Source: JACJXF01 sp964349045
Lineage (GTDB): Bacteria; Bacteroidota; Bacteroidia; Bacteroidales; GCA-2748055
Length of the DNA: 64,000 nt
Direction of reading: 5' to 3'
NCBI GenBank assembly: GCA_964349045.1
Contig: CAYGFI010000002.1
Span: 1 to 64,000 of the forward strand
Both the position numbers and the translations under genes were made by a program. The notes under the pieces are model-generated. The model worked only from the letters and a program-made list of their open reading frames with translations. It had not been told where the DNA came from and made no database searches. Below, one piece after another: positions 26,179 to 35,097 of the stretch (positions within the stretch are counted from its first letter, which is position 1; each line of letters begins with the position of its first letter).

Positions 26179-27147
26179 TTATTGTTGTGGTTTAACCCCA
26201 ATGCTGTATTTATATTTTGGCACTCCACCAATTGGACTTGTAAAAAACTCAAGGTTTTGTCCGTATTGGTTTTTCACATAAATCACAACGTTATTATTCT
26301 TTACCGGGGGTGTTTTTCTCTTTATAAACTGGATATCAAGGGAGGTGTTTTTTTCGGTGTCAAGTATCCTGAATTCACTGGTTTCCCAATTATTTTCACC
26401 AGAAACACGGCTTAATTGTCCTTTTCTGGCAACAGAAACAGTACGTATAAATCCATCGTTATCCCAATCGAAGTTAGAAAGCCTGACGGTTATTGTCTGA
26501 TCGTCAACGAATGGATATATATGTGAAACTTCTTCGGCATTGTTGTGCATTCTGAATGAATACTCGTATGCAAATGCATTGGCCCCTTCAACGGGTTTAT
26601 TGGAGTTAGGGTCGGTACTAAGGAAGTATCGGTACATGTTTCCATCATCACCGGAGATACCTTCGCAGATGATCTTAAAAACGTTCCCATCCCATCTTTC
26701 CGTATATTCACCTTCACTGGGATTAAAAGGTCCGAAAGTATAATAACCCTTATCATACTGTGGTTCTTCACCAAAAGTTCTGGTAGCAAGCAGGGTTCCG
26801 CTTTTATAGTTACCGATTGGATCTGTTCCCTGTGCATCTTTATCAGACCAGCATCCTTTGCCACCATAAACAGAGTAGGATGTACGGGTGTCCCAGACTC
26901 CGGCTATCTCGTCGATATCCCCACCAATATCAGGATCATATACCCTGATGAAAATAGGTTGATTAAATTCCCTGGGAAGTAAAACAAAGAAAGTTGATGA
27001 GTAATCATCATCTCCCCAACTGGTTTCAGCTCTATTGCCAAATGTCATGAGATAAGGAATATTCTCATCCACGTTCGGTACAGGCTGCGAATAAATCAGT
27101 TCCGAAAGGACAATTATAGAAGTGAATATGAATAAAAGTCGTTTCAT
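26179..27147 (-). CDS. Secreted protein of unknown function
   Basis: 322 residues with an N-terminal signal peptide (hydrophobic 'LLFIFTSIIVLSELIYS', cleavage near residue 21). The body is aromatic- and Asp-rich and beta-looking: 'VYDPDIGGDIDEIAGVWDTRTSYSVYGG', 'SGTLLATRTFGEEPQYDKGYYTFGPF', 'NFDWDNDGFIRTVSV'. I do not recognise a family. It resembles extracellular beta-sandwich domains with acidic loops. It has no T9SS sorting tail. It ends 19 bases before the SpoIIE-sensor gene starts and follows the T9SS cluster on the same strand, so it may be co-transcribed with the sensor. Confidence 0.7.
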   Translation of the reverse strand: MKRLLFIFTSIIVLSELIYSQPVPNVDENIPYLMTFGNRAETSWGDDDYSSTFFVLLPREFNQPIFIRVYDPDIGGDIDEIAGVWDTRTSYSVYGGKGCWSDKDAQGTDPIGNYKSGTLLATRTFGEEPQYDKGYYTFGPFNPSEGEYTERWDGNVFKIICEGISGDDGNMYRYFLSTDPNSNKPVEGANAFAYEYSFRMHNNAEEVSHIYPFVDDQTITVRLSNFDWDNDGFIRTVSVARKGQLSRVSGENNWETSEFRILDTEKNTSLDIQFIKRKTPPVKNNNVVIYVKNQYGQNLEFFTSPIGGVPKYKYSIGVKPQQ

Positions 27148-27275
27148 GGTTAACTTTTAAAAAAACTCCTTAAGTGGAGAATCGCTTTAAACGGCATAAT
27201 GCAAATACTATGCAAATTTCCCAAAGTTTTTAAAGTTCTCTGAATTACATCTCCATAAAAAAGCGTGACAAGGTA

Positions 27276-28697
27276 TTAATTTTCTGTAACAACTATAGTT
27301 TTAAATGAACAAAACTCACTCCCAACCACCTTAACATCAGGATTATCTTCAGTCACACCAAGTTTCACCGAATATGTACCCGGAACGAGGTATTGATGTT
27401 GAACAGAAGCTCCAATGCCTTTGGTTCCATCACCGAAATCCCAGTAAAATTCGCCAGGTTTCTTTTCTCTGAAATAAGATTCCAATCCGTTAAACTGAAT
27501 ATTGTTATTAACTTTAATAATCTCCGGACAAGTTATATACGCCTGAATAATTTTCTCGATATTCAATTCATATTCAGCCTGGTTGAATAAAACTTCTTTT
27601 GTAAGTTTATCAATAACATTCAGACTGACTAAATATTTCCCCGGACCTGCATAGCAATGTTGGGCTTCAAGAGCGCGAATCTTTGAATTATCGCCCAAAT
27701 TCCATTCATAGAGGTAAAGGTTGGTGTCGAGTTCTACTGTATTTTCCTCGAAAAAAATGAAGCAATAATTATTTATTTTTTGTTCCTGGCATATATCAAA
27801 ATTCGGTATGGTAGAAGTAAATGTCCAAATATCCCTGGTATTACCGCGATTATTAGTAAAAAAACCTTTTTCAAATTTATCATCTACATAATATGTATAA
27901 TCATTGAGTCCTGAGTTAAAAGGAGGCGGAAGTTTAATTGGAGGTATCCATTTCCCGTTATAGAATTCCGAATAAAACAGGTCATATCCACCCACATTGT
28001 TATCATGTCCTGTTGTTGAAAAATACAGCCTCCCGCTGGAATGCACGAAAGGATAACGCTCATCTTCAGGAGTATTGATTCCAGGCCCAAGATTTTCAGG
28101 CGCAGTATATCTGCCATTTTGATAACGGCTTACATATAAGTCATACCCGCCAAATCCTCCTGCGCGGTCGGAGGAAAAATATAAAACCGTGGCATCTTTA
28201 TTGAAAGCCGGATAAATACTATTTGCTGTTCTGTCGTTAAACTCATATTCCCTTATATTTCCCCAGGCATCGTCTTGTTTATCGGCGAAAAATAATCCGA
28301 ATTTTGAAACTGTTTTACTGGAAGTTTTATCATTGAAACACCGTGAAAATGCAATGAAGTCGCCTTTTTCATTGAAGGTAACCGGTCCGTCATGAAAATC
28401 TGTTGAAAGAGTTTCATCAAACAATTGCTGGGGCTTCCATCTCCCATCTTCTGTCATTTCGCTTTCAACAATTTTATAAAAAGACCTGTTTTGCATATCG
28501 CTGCCAGAAATAAGTCCGCTTATCGGTCTGTTTGAAATGTAAACCATTTTATTACCCTGCATTACTGGTGATACTTCATCATATTTACGGGTTGATACAG
28601 GATGTTTTTTAAATTTATAATATTTCTGTGCCCTGACTGGAATAACCACAGTAAACAGCAATGAAAGAATAAATACTATTTTAATAACAGCTTTCAT
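27276..28697 (-). CDS. PD40 (WD40-like) and PKD-domain protein of a T9SS/PorP cluster
   Basis: 473 residues with a signal peptide ('IVFILSLLFTVVIPVRAQ'). Residues about 25-300 form a PD40/TolB-like propeller ('YFSSDRAGGFGGYDLYVSRYQNGRYTAPENLGPGINTPEDERYPF', 'LYFSTTGHDNNVGGYDLFYSE', 'GFFTNNRGNTRDIWTF'). Two PKD-like domains follow, the second with 'FYWDFGDGTKGIGASVQHQY' (about residues 415-435). This resembles PorE-type periplasmic partners of T9SS, but the usual C-terminal OmpA peptidoglycan-binding domain is absent. It starts three bases after the porP/sprF-like gene ends, in the same operon. Confidence 0.82.
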   Translation of the reverse strand: MKAVIKIVFILSLLFTVVIPVRAQKYYKFKKHPVSTRKYDEVSPVMQGNKMVYISNRPISGLISGSDMQNRSFYKIVESEMTEDGRWKPQQLFDETLSTDFHDGPVTFNEKGDFIAFSRCFNDKTSSKTVSKFGLFFADKQDDAWGNIREYEFNDRTANSIYPAFNKDATVLYFSSDRAGGFGGYDLYVSRYQNGRYTAPENLGPGINTPEDERYPFVHSSGRLYFSTTGHDNNVGGYDLFYSEFYNGKWIPPIKLPPPFNSGLNDYTYYVDDKFEKGFFTNNRGNTRDIWTFTSTIPNFDICQEQKINNYCFIFFEENTVELDTNLYLYEWNLGDNSKIRALEAQHCYAGPGKYLVSLNVIDKLTKEVLFNQAEYELNIEKIIQAYITCPEIIKVNNNIQFNGLESYFREKKPGEFYWDFGDGTKGIGASVQHQYLVPGTYSVKLGVTEDNPDVKVVGSEFCSFKTIVVTEN

Positions 28698-28700
28698 GAA

Positions 28701-29615
28701 CTAAAAATAAAATGGGCTATCATCAACATTAGCTCTGTATTTCAACTCGTACCGGATCATTATTTCATGAGATCCATTGGAAAATCTGGATATTTCGCTA
28801 AAAGAATGATCATAGGCGTAACCAATTTTGAGAGCGGGATTAATCTGAACCTCGAGCATAAAAGTAAGATCTTTATTTGATTTAAAGGCGGTTCCAAACC
28901 AGATAGCATCATTGAAAAGTATAAAATGGGTAGCGAACTGGTAGGAAACAAAATATTTATTATAATCGATCATTGTTACCGGTTTGATTTTAAAATTCCG
29001 GCTGATATCAAAAAGGTAACCGGTAGTGAATACATAATGGTAATTCCAGGGATCAAAATTAAACCTGGCTGTATCCGACTGGCTCATGAAAAATGGTACA
29101 GCAAATCCGACAAAGTATTTATTATTATATAAATAAGCCCCAGCCCCAAAGTTTGGAGCAAATCCACTTCGGGGAACAAATGCCGGATCCATACCAACAG
29201 GGTCTTTGAGATTTAAGGCGGGAAATGTTTCTTTATATACATATCCCCCGCCCTTAAGGCCAAGTGAAAGCCGGGAACCTCCTAACCACATCCGGTAAGC
29301 ATAATTAAAATAAAAACTATTATACTGAACGGCTGGTATAGTGAAGTTATCGAACATCACTCCCAACCCAATCTTATCATTCTTCAGAGGAGTATGAGCT
29401 GCAAGAATCTGCGAGATTGGAGCCCCATCAAACCCAAGCCATTGGGAACGGTGCATCAGCGTAGCACTAAGCGCTTCGCGGCTACCGGCATAAGCCGGGT
29501 TGATAATGAGACCATTATTCAGGTATTGGTCAACACTATGAACATAGGGTATTTCCTGCGCCTGTAGAACAGAAAAAAATAAGAAACCAAATCCTATGTT
29601 AATAAATCTGCGCAT
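28701..29615 (-). CDS. PorP/SprF-family type IX secretion outer-membrane protein
   Basis: 304 residues with signal peptide ('FGFLFFSVLQAQ'). The family hallmark near the mature N-terminus is present: 'VDQYLNNGLIINPAYAGSREALSATLMHRSQWLGFDGAP'. Barrel strands follow with 'LGVMFDNFTIPAVQYNSFYFNYAYRMWLG' and a C-terminal 'LEVQINPALKIGYAYDHSFSEIS...GSHEIMIRYEL'. PorP/SprF proteins are 14-strand barrels that assist secretion and surface anchoring of a linked type B cargo such as SprB. Its neighbour 8 bases upstream (29624-33892) is exactly such a cargo, so the two most likely work as a pair. Confidence 0.93.
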   Translation of the reverse strand: MRRFINIGFGFLFFSVLQAQEIPYVHSVDQYLNNGLIINPAYAGSREALSATLMHRSQWLGFDGAPISQILAAHTPLKNDKIGLGVMFDNFTIPAVQYNSFYFNYAYRMWLGGSRLSLGLKGGGYVYKETFPALNLKDPVGMDPAFVPRSGFAPNFGAGAYLYNNKYFVGFAVPFFMSQSDTARFNFDPWNYHYVFTTGYLFDISRNFKIKPVTMIDYNKYFVSYQFATHFILFNDAIWFGTAFKSNKDLTFMLEVQINPALKIGYAYDHSFSEISRFSNGSHEIMIRYELKYRANVDDSPFYF

Positions 29616-29623
29616 TTTATACC

Positions 29624-32600
29624 TTAACGTTTAACTATTACATTTCCCCTTTTATTAAAATTTTCACCATGGTACTTCACAATTAAAACATAATAGTAAG
29701 TTCCATCGGGGATAAAATTTCCTGCACCTCCAAGATCGGTTGTACCGTCCCATAAAACAACCGAGTTATTCGCCAGATCAGTTTCCGTGATATCTTTTCG
29801 GGTGATCTCCCTGATAAAACTTCCTGAACTTGAAAAAATCTGAAATTTAAAATCCACCTCTTCATTAGCAAGGCCTATCGCCCAGAGTTCATCATTTATC
29901 TGGTCATTATTGGGTGAAAAACCATCGTACACCATTAGCTCCTTCCTTTCGATTCTTAGAGTACGTTTACTTACAGGGCAATTACCATTTGAAATGCTAT
30001 ACTCCAAAAAGGAAGGGTCATCCTGCATAAGTCTGGAAATAGTAGTTGTAAGAGAGGTAGAATCTGATATTTCACCTGCTCCGGAGGCGATACTCCAGCG
30101 TGGTATCCCTGAAATAATTTCATTAGCTGCAAACTTTTGATTATCGCTAATGAAAATAACAACTGTGTCACTGACTGTATAATTATTATTCTCAACAACT
30201 TTATACAGGCTAATGATTGAGTCAGGATTATTGTATAATACAACCTCTGAAAAAATAGTGTCACTTGGACAATTGGCAATATTCTCAACATATGCAAGGG
30301 ATACTGATGCTGAATCATCTCCGGCATAGTTTGCAATGAGGTTTACAGTGGGACTGTTGGTGTTTTCAGCAGTTACTCCGTAACTATTCCTGAGATGCCA
30401 TGAGCTTACGCCAATACTTGGATTCACCGATATCTGTAAGGAAGAGGAACACGATTCGATAAAGTCATCCCCTATCAGAGAAGGCATTGGAGTTGTATAT
30501 ACCCGCAATGCAGCGCTATATGTTTGCAGACTATCAGAATTTGCATAGCAGCCTTTTCCGTCTTCAATAGAAACAACATTGTAATTATAGTCGATATAGC
30601 CGGGATCTAAAGCAGGATTACTGATTTGTGGTTCAAAAGAACCGGAGCCGGATGTAAACGTCTGCGAGTCGGTAAAGCCCTGTCCGTCTGTAAACGTAAT
30701 TATATAAGGCAATGAACCTGATTGTATTGATGAAGAGATTATGGAATACAGTTTACTAAAACAGATCTCATCGAGGTCTGCCGAAAGTGATGTAAGTTTT
30801 GGCAAAGGTAAAGGTTCAATTTTTACAGCGGGGGAGATGTTTTCACAATCCCCTGAAATTACTCTCCTTTTGTAATACCTACTTGTCTGAATGGATTCAG
30901 TCAGATAGATGGAATCGGTATATCCAGGCTGTGTAGCATTTGAAAAAGTTCCATCCGGTAAAGAACTTTGCATCCAAATGTAATTATAAATGACTTCGTC
31001 TCCTCCGGTTAACGTACTTCCCGGAGTGGTTGCCAGAAGGGATGAGTCCTCATCAAAACATACAAAAACCGTATTATTATCATTAATGTGATTATTCATT
31101 ATGCTGTCCTGCATTGTTAAACCGTAAAAAATGCTGGTATCCTTGCAGGTATTATTTAATCCTGATTTAACAATTCTGCGGTAATCCACAGTTGATGTAA
31201 TTACAGGAGTATTTAAATTCTGATTTACATCATCTGTGACTTCCCAATTTGAAGCCGGCAGTCTTCTCTGCCATGAATATTCATAGGTTCCGTCTCCATT
31301 CTGGGGGATTGTGCCCATAATATCCTCTGGCGTTTTACCTTCGCACCAGACGGATTTGGGAGAAGACAGGATATTATTGGTAACACTTTCCAATACACTA
31401 ATAGTTCTGGTATTGCTTATACTCGAGCAACGTTGAAGACTGTCGTTGTTGGTTCCAGAAGTAACAATTCTTCTGAAGGTTGATGTTTCGGTAAGAACTC
31501 CGGGGTTAAAGCCGGTGCTGTCATCTCCTCCTGAAGCATTTATCCCGTTCTTCTGCCAGTAATAGTTGAAATTTCCATTTCCGCCGGAAAGATCCGGACG
31601 GGTTGTTGCGGTAAGAGTATCACCATTCAGTCCATAACATAAAATATTTTGCTCAATGGGGTCAACCAGGTTATTGGTGATAACCGGCATAACTGTTACT
31701 GTTAATATTTCAGATGTGTCTTTGCATGTGTTGGAAGGTCCCGATATTACAATACGTCTGTAATCGCGGCTTGCTGTAAGTGCAGGGGGCTGGTAACCTG
31801 GAACGGTTACCAGATCAGTCCATGTTGCGACGGATCTTGTTTGCCATTTATAAGTGTAAAGATTTCCATCTCCTCCACCGGGCACACCTCCGGTAAGAAG
31901 GTCAGGTGTTCGGGTGGTGCAGATTTCCTGAGCAGAGTCAATTGTATTATTTGTAATGGCGGGAAGCACGGTAATTTTAATATGGTTACTGGTACTTTTG
32001 CAGGCGCTTGATATTACTTTTCTACGGTACCATGTATCGGCAGTAAATACCGGGGTTAAATAGTGAGCGGTACCTCCCACAGTCTCCGGATTTGAAAATA
32101 TATTATCAGGAGACTTTTCCCAGGTATATTGGTAGCTTCCGTTACCGCCTGACATGGATAAACTGGTGTATAAAGTACCTGCATTAAGGTTTGAACACAC
32201 AATGGTATCGTTATCGGGCTTAATATTATTGTTGATAAGAACTGGCAGAACAAACATTTTAACGATATTGCTTGTATCGTGGATAAATCCATCGAATACC
32301 GTTCTTTTATAGAAAATTGTAATATCAGCATCAGAGGGAGGTGTATAAGTAACCTGGGTTCGGATGCTATCAGCATCTACCCATAACAAGGAATCGTAAC
32401 TTTGCATCCATTTATAGGTGAATGATCCTGTCCCACCTGCAGGGGGTGCGGCGTTAATCGTTTTTGGCGGATTATTTTTACAAATCGTATCAGCTTCAGG
32501 TATATAATTGAAAAGGAATCCCCTGATAGGAATTTTCAGGTTGTTTACCGGAGCTTTATTACTTCCTGATAATGCTCCATATGCATTGGTGTTGAAGGTG

Positions 32601-33892
32601 CCATTTTTACCAATAGCAATATCAAAAGCCGGACCAAGGATTAATCCGTTATACCATATAACACCTGATCCGCCTCCACCGCCAGGTCCGGATGCTTCAG
32701 GAGCTGTTGTGGCAACTTTACCTCCATGCCCACCGGATACCCATAGTTTCGGGGGATTCGAATACTTATTGACATGAAGGATAATTACACCGCCTCCACC
32801 GCCACCTCCAGCGCCCGCTGTGGAAGAATCAGTAACCGTCTGACCACACGCAAAAATATTCCTATTACCCACGAGGCTATCACAAACAATAACAACAATA
32901 CCACCACCTGCACCCCCTGAAGTAGCTTTCCGGGTCGGCAAAGTCTGTGTGGATGTTCCACCTCCTCCTCCCATGGATATCCTGTTTGATCCATCATTAA
33001 AGTAAAACAGACTTCCGCTGAATGCTCTGCCACCTAAACCGCCCATAATCGCACCTCCGCAAGAGGCGCTTTCATTTCCTCCATTACCCCCACTGCCCCC
33101 ATTGGCGCCTCCACCTCCACCTGAATATAAACCGTTACCGCCTCCACCTCCATTAATAATCGAGCCGCGACCCCTTGTTGTGTCGTTTGTAGTAAATGCT
33201 ACACTGAATCCTTTTAAAGCGGAATAATCCGCATCTGAAGATGAAAAATATAAATTTGAATATTTTACGGGATTCAGTGTTGAACAAGTCCCTGAATAAG
33301 GAGGTACGTCCGGGTCGGCTCCGGGAAAGCCTTTACCGTCAACATTAATATCGGCATTAAAGACCAGTCCCTGTTTAACCATAAGCACGAGGATTCCCCC
33401 GGTACCCAGGACCGGATCAAATTTATTACAGGTAAGTGTACCATCAATTATTGCCCGTTTATAAGTCGGGACTTTAACAATTTGTCCGTATTCTCCGGTT
33501 ATTAAAGGGAAAAAACCCGGCAGGGTGGAGTTCAGAATCAGGAGATTTTCAGCTATATTAATATCCTGCAAAATAAAAATGGCATATTTACCGATATTAT
33601 TGGTTGAACTCATTAAACCGATATTTGCACCACTTGTATAAAAAGTAGCGCCAACTGCCATGTGAACCATAACCGTATCGCCCACTGCAAAACCTGCAAT
33701 ACTGTTCACATGCACTGAATCAACATCTGTATCAACCTCACCGTAAACCGCATCAATCCTTGCAGAGACTGTATTTATAACACCACTGATACTGGTTTGT
33801 CCATAAGCCTCTGAATGAAAAGATAAAAACAGACCGGATAATATGCTTAATATCCCAACAATTACATTTAAATACTTTCGCTTATGGTTCAT
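29624..33892 (-). CDS. Large surface adhesin-like T9SS cargo with gliding-motility (type B) C-terminal domain
   Basis: 1422 residues. Signal peptide (about residues 10-32). Residues about 235-420 are extremely Gly-rich (GGGG runs). About 460-1035 hold six tandem ~90-residue Ig-like repeats, each with a conserved 'NN.I', Cys, 'GGxGxYxYxWQ' and 'YRRxVxSG' pattern. A further Ig-like pair follows. The C-terminus is the gliding-motility-associated domain: 'MVYDGFSPNNDQINDELWAIG', 'VLWDGTTDLGG', 'IPDGTYYYVLIVKYHG' and a terminal 'KRGNVIVKR'. This sorting domain directs export through T9SS with a dedicated PorP/SprF partner, which is encoded 8 bases downstream. An adhesin or gliding role is inferred from architecture. 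Confidence 0.9.
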   Translation of the reverse strand: MNHKRKYLNVIVGILSILSGLFLSFHSEAYGQTSISGVINTVSARIDAVYGEVDTDVDSVHVNSIAGFAVGDTVMVHMAVGATFYTSGANIGLMSSTNNIGKYAIFILQDINIAENLLILNSTLPGFFPLITGEYGQIVKVPTYKRAIIDGTLTCNKFDPVLGTGGILVLMVKQGLVFNADINVDGKGFPGADPDVPPYSGTCSTLNPVKYSNLYFSSSDADYSALKGFSVAFTTNDTTRGRGSIINGGGGGNGLYSGGGGGANGGSGGNGGNESASCGGAIMGGLGGRAFSGSLFYFNDGSNRISMGGGGGTSTQTLPTRKATSGGAGGGIVVIVCDSLVGNRNIFACGQTVTDSSTAGAGGGGGGGVIILHVNKYSNPPKLWVSGGHGGKVATTAPEASGPGGGGGSGVIWYNGLILGPAFDIAIGKNGTFNTNAYGALSGSNKAPVNNLKIPIRGFLFNYIPEADTICKNNPPKTINAAPPAGGTGSFTYKWMQSYDSLLWVDADSIRTQVTYTPPSDADITIFYKRTVFDGFIHDTSNIVKMFVLPVLINNNIKPDNDTIVCSNLNAGTLYTSLSMSGGNGSYQYTWEKSPDNIFSNPETVGGTAHYLTPVFTADTWYRRKVISSACKSTSNHIKITVLPAITNNTIDSAQEICTTRTPDLLTGGVPGGGDGNLYTYKWQTRSVATWTDLVTVPGYQPPALTASRDYRRIVISGPSNTCKDTSEILTVTVMPVITNNLVDPIEQNILCYGLNGDTLTATTRPDLSGGNGNFNYYWQKNGINASGGDDSTGFNPGVLTETSTFRRIVTSGTNNDSLQRCSSISNTRTISVLESVTNNILSSPKSVWCEGKTPEDIMGTIPQNGDGTYEYSWQRRLPASNWEVTDDVNQNLNTPVITSTVDYRRIVKSGLNNTCKDTSIFYGLTMQDSIMNNHINDNNTVFVCFDEDSSLLATTPGSTLTGGDEVIYNYIWMQSSLPDGTFSNATQPGYTDSIYLTESIQTSRYYKRRVISGDCENISPAVKIEPLPLPKLTSLSADLDEICFSKLYSIISSSIQSGSLPYIITFTDGQGFTDSQTFTSGSGSFEPQISNPALDPGYIDYNYNVVSIEDGKGCYANSDSLQTYSAALRVYTTPMPSLIGDDFIESCSSSLQISVNPSIGVSSWHLRNSYGVTAENTNSPTVNLIANYAGDDSASVSLAYVENIANCPSDTIFSEVVLYNNPDSIISLYKVVENNNYTVSDTVVIFISDNQKFAANEIISGIPRWSIASGAGEISDSTSLTTTISRLMQDDPSFLEYSISNGNCPVSKRTLRIERKELMVYDGFSPNNDQINDELWAIGLANEEVDFKFQIFSSSGSFIREITRKDITETDLANNSVVLWDGTTDLGGAGNFIPDGTYYYVLIVKYHGENFNKRGNVIVKR
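30790..32510 (-). repeat. Six tandem ~90-residue Ig-like repeats in the T9SS adhesin
   Basis: Within the 1422-residue protein the units begin near 'EADTIC', 'NNNIKPDND', 'NNTIDSAQEIC', 'NNLVDPIEQNILC', 'NNILSSPKSVWC' and 'NNHINDNNTVFVC'. Each ends in a 'YRRIVxSG...C..TS' strand. A conserved Cys pair in most units suggests a disulphide. Boundaries are approximate. Confidence 0.75.
32640..33190 (-). repeat. Glycine-rich segment of the T9SS adhesin
   Basis: About 185 residues with repeated GGGGG/GGxGG runs separated by short hydrophobic 'VIILHV', 'GIVVIVCD', 'SGVIWYN' strands. This is the pattern of glycine-rich, possibly polyglycine-II-helix, adhesive domains. It has unusual base composition (CCACC/GGTGG-rich) compared with the AT-rich surroundings, and it creates long spurious reading frames on both strands. 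Confidence 0.75.
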
Positions 33893-33963
33893 TCGAAAAA
33901 AATCTGCTATAAAAATAATACTTTCTTTCAGTCAGGGAGTCAAGTTATAGAAAAATTGAAATT

Positions 33964-35094
33964 TTATTTTCCAAATCTTTTTTTCAATCTTGATTTTATC
34001 ATCATTAGAAAACGTTTGATATTTTCTTTTGTAAGAGAATGCTTACGGGTACCGGACTCTCCCAATAAATAAGTATATGGATGAAGTTTAGGAATTCTCT
34101 CACTCATTATGTTGAACATGGCTAAAAGAGGAACGATGGAAAACATTCCGGGAAGCCCCCAGACCATTCCTGCCCCAATAATCCCGAGGATTATCATCAT
34201 GGGATTCAGTCGAAGACTGCTACCAACGATATTTGGTGTAAGTATATTATTTTCGATGGAGTTTATAATCAGGTAAAATATTGCAAGTTGTATGGCAAGC
34301 AGTGGTGAGTCTCCTGTGAGTAAAGCAAAACCCGTAGGAATGATGCCCCCCATAAGTACTCCAAAGTAGGGTATAAAAGCAAATATGCCCGAAAAAATTC
34401 CAAAAACCAGGGGATGTTCGAAACCGAAATAATAAAGTCCAAGCGAATTAAACAATATTATAATTATAACCACAGTTGATATTCCTCCCATGTAACGGGG
34501 AACGACGTTAGAAAAGCGATTAAGTACATCCACTGCAATCTGACGGTTTTCTTTAACAACCATTTTCATTATAAAATAGGCAAGTTTTGTGCGGTAATAA
34601 AGAAATAAAAACATATAAACCGGTAATATGGCCAAACGGAAAATGGTTCCGGTAATGTTCGAAAAAAGCTTGTTCATTACCTCGTTTCCTGCTTCGAAAA
34701 TAAATCTGACGCGTGTCCGCAGAAAATCCGCAAGTCTCAGATCGGCAATTCCAAACTCTTGCTCAATATACGATTCCATACTATCGATGTTGGCCAGCGC
34801 CCTGAGTTTATAGACAGGAAAATTATCCAGTAAATTACCGGCTTGTTTGTATATAGTCACCAGTGCAATCCCTATTACAAAAACAAAAAAGGCAATCCCA
34901 ATAAGACTGGCGGGGATCCGCGGGAGTCCCTTCTTCTCGAAATAATTTACGATAGGATAAACCAGATATCCGAAAAGTACTCCAAGTACTATGGGGTAAA
35001 GGAAGTCCCTGGCCTGAATGATCGCTAAGAAAAACAGTATTACCATTAGTAATACAATTGTGAACTTCACATATAAAGGATTTTTATTAACCAT
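33964..35094 (-). CDS. AI-2E family (PerM/TqsA-like) membrane transporter
   Basis: 376 residues with seven to eight membrane helices: a paired N-terminal set ('FTIVLLMVILFFLAIIQARDFLYPIVLGVLFGYLVYPIV'), a soluble segment (about 75-145) and a C-terminal set containing the family motifs 'FGIFSGIFAFIPYFGVLMGGIIP' and 'IVGSSLRLNPMMIILGIIGAGMVWGLPGMFSIVPL'. Family members export AI-2 or act as Na+/H+ antiporters or general permeases, so a quorum-sensing role must not be assumed. It starts 3 bases after the histidine-kinase stop, so the two are co-transcribed (kinase first). Confidence 0.88.
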   Translation of the reverse strand: MVNKNPLYVKFTIVLLMVILFFLAIIQARDFLYPIVLGVLFGYLVYPIVNYFEKKGLPRIPASLIGIAFFVFVIGIALVTIYKQAGNLLDNFPVYKLRALANIDSMESYIEQEFGIADLRLADFLRTRVRFIFEAGNEVMNKLFSNITGTIFRLAILPVYMFLFLYYRTKLAYFIMKMVVKENRQIAVDVLNRFSNVVPRYMGGISTVVIIIILFNSLGLYYFGFEHPLVFGIFSGIFAFIPYFGVLMGGIIPTGFALLTGDSPLLAIQLAIFYLIINSIENNILTPNIVGSSLRLNPMMIILGIIGAGMVWGLPGMFSIVPLLAMFNIMSERIPKLHPYTYLLGESGTRKHSLTKENIKRFLMMIKSRLKKRFGK

Positions 35095-35097
35095 ATA

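Noticed and set aside
32508..33033. Pro- and Val-rich frames overlapping the Gly-rich adhesin segment
   Set aside because: Created by the GGN codon bias of the polyglycine coding sequence; no start context or domain.
33964..35094. Quorum-sensing AI-2 exporter
   Set aside because: The family name does not establish the substrate; no luxS or AI-2 uptake genes are in the window.
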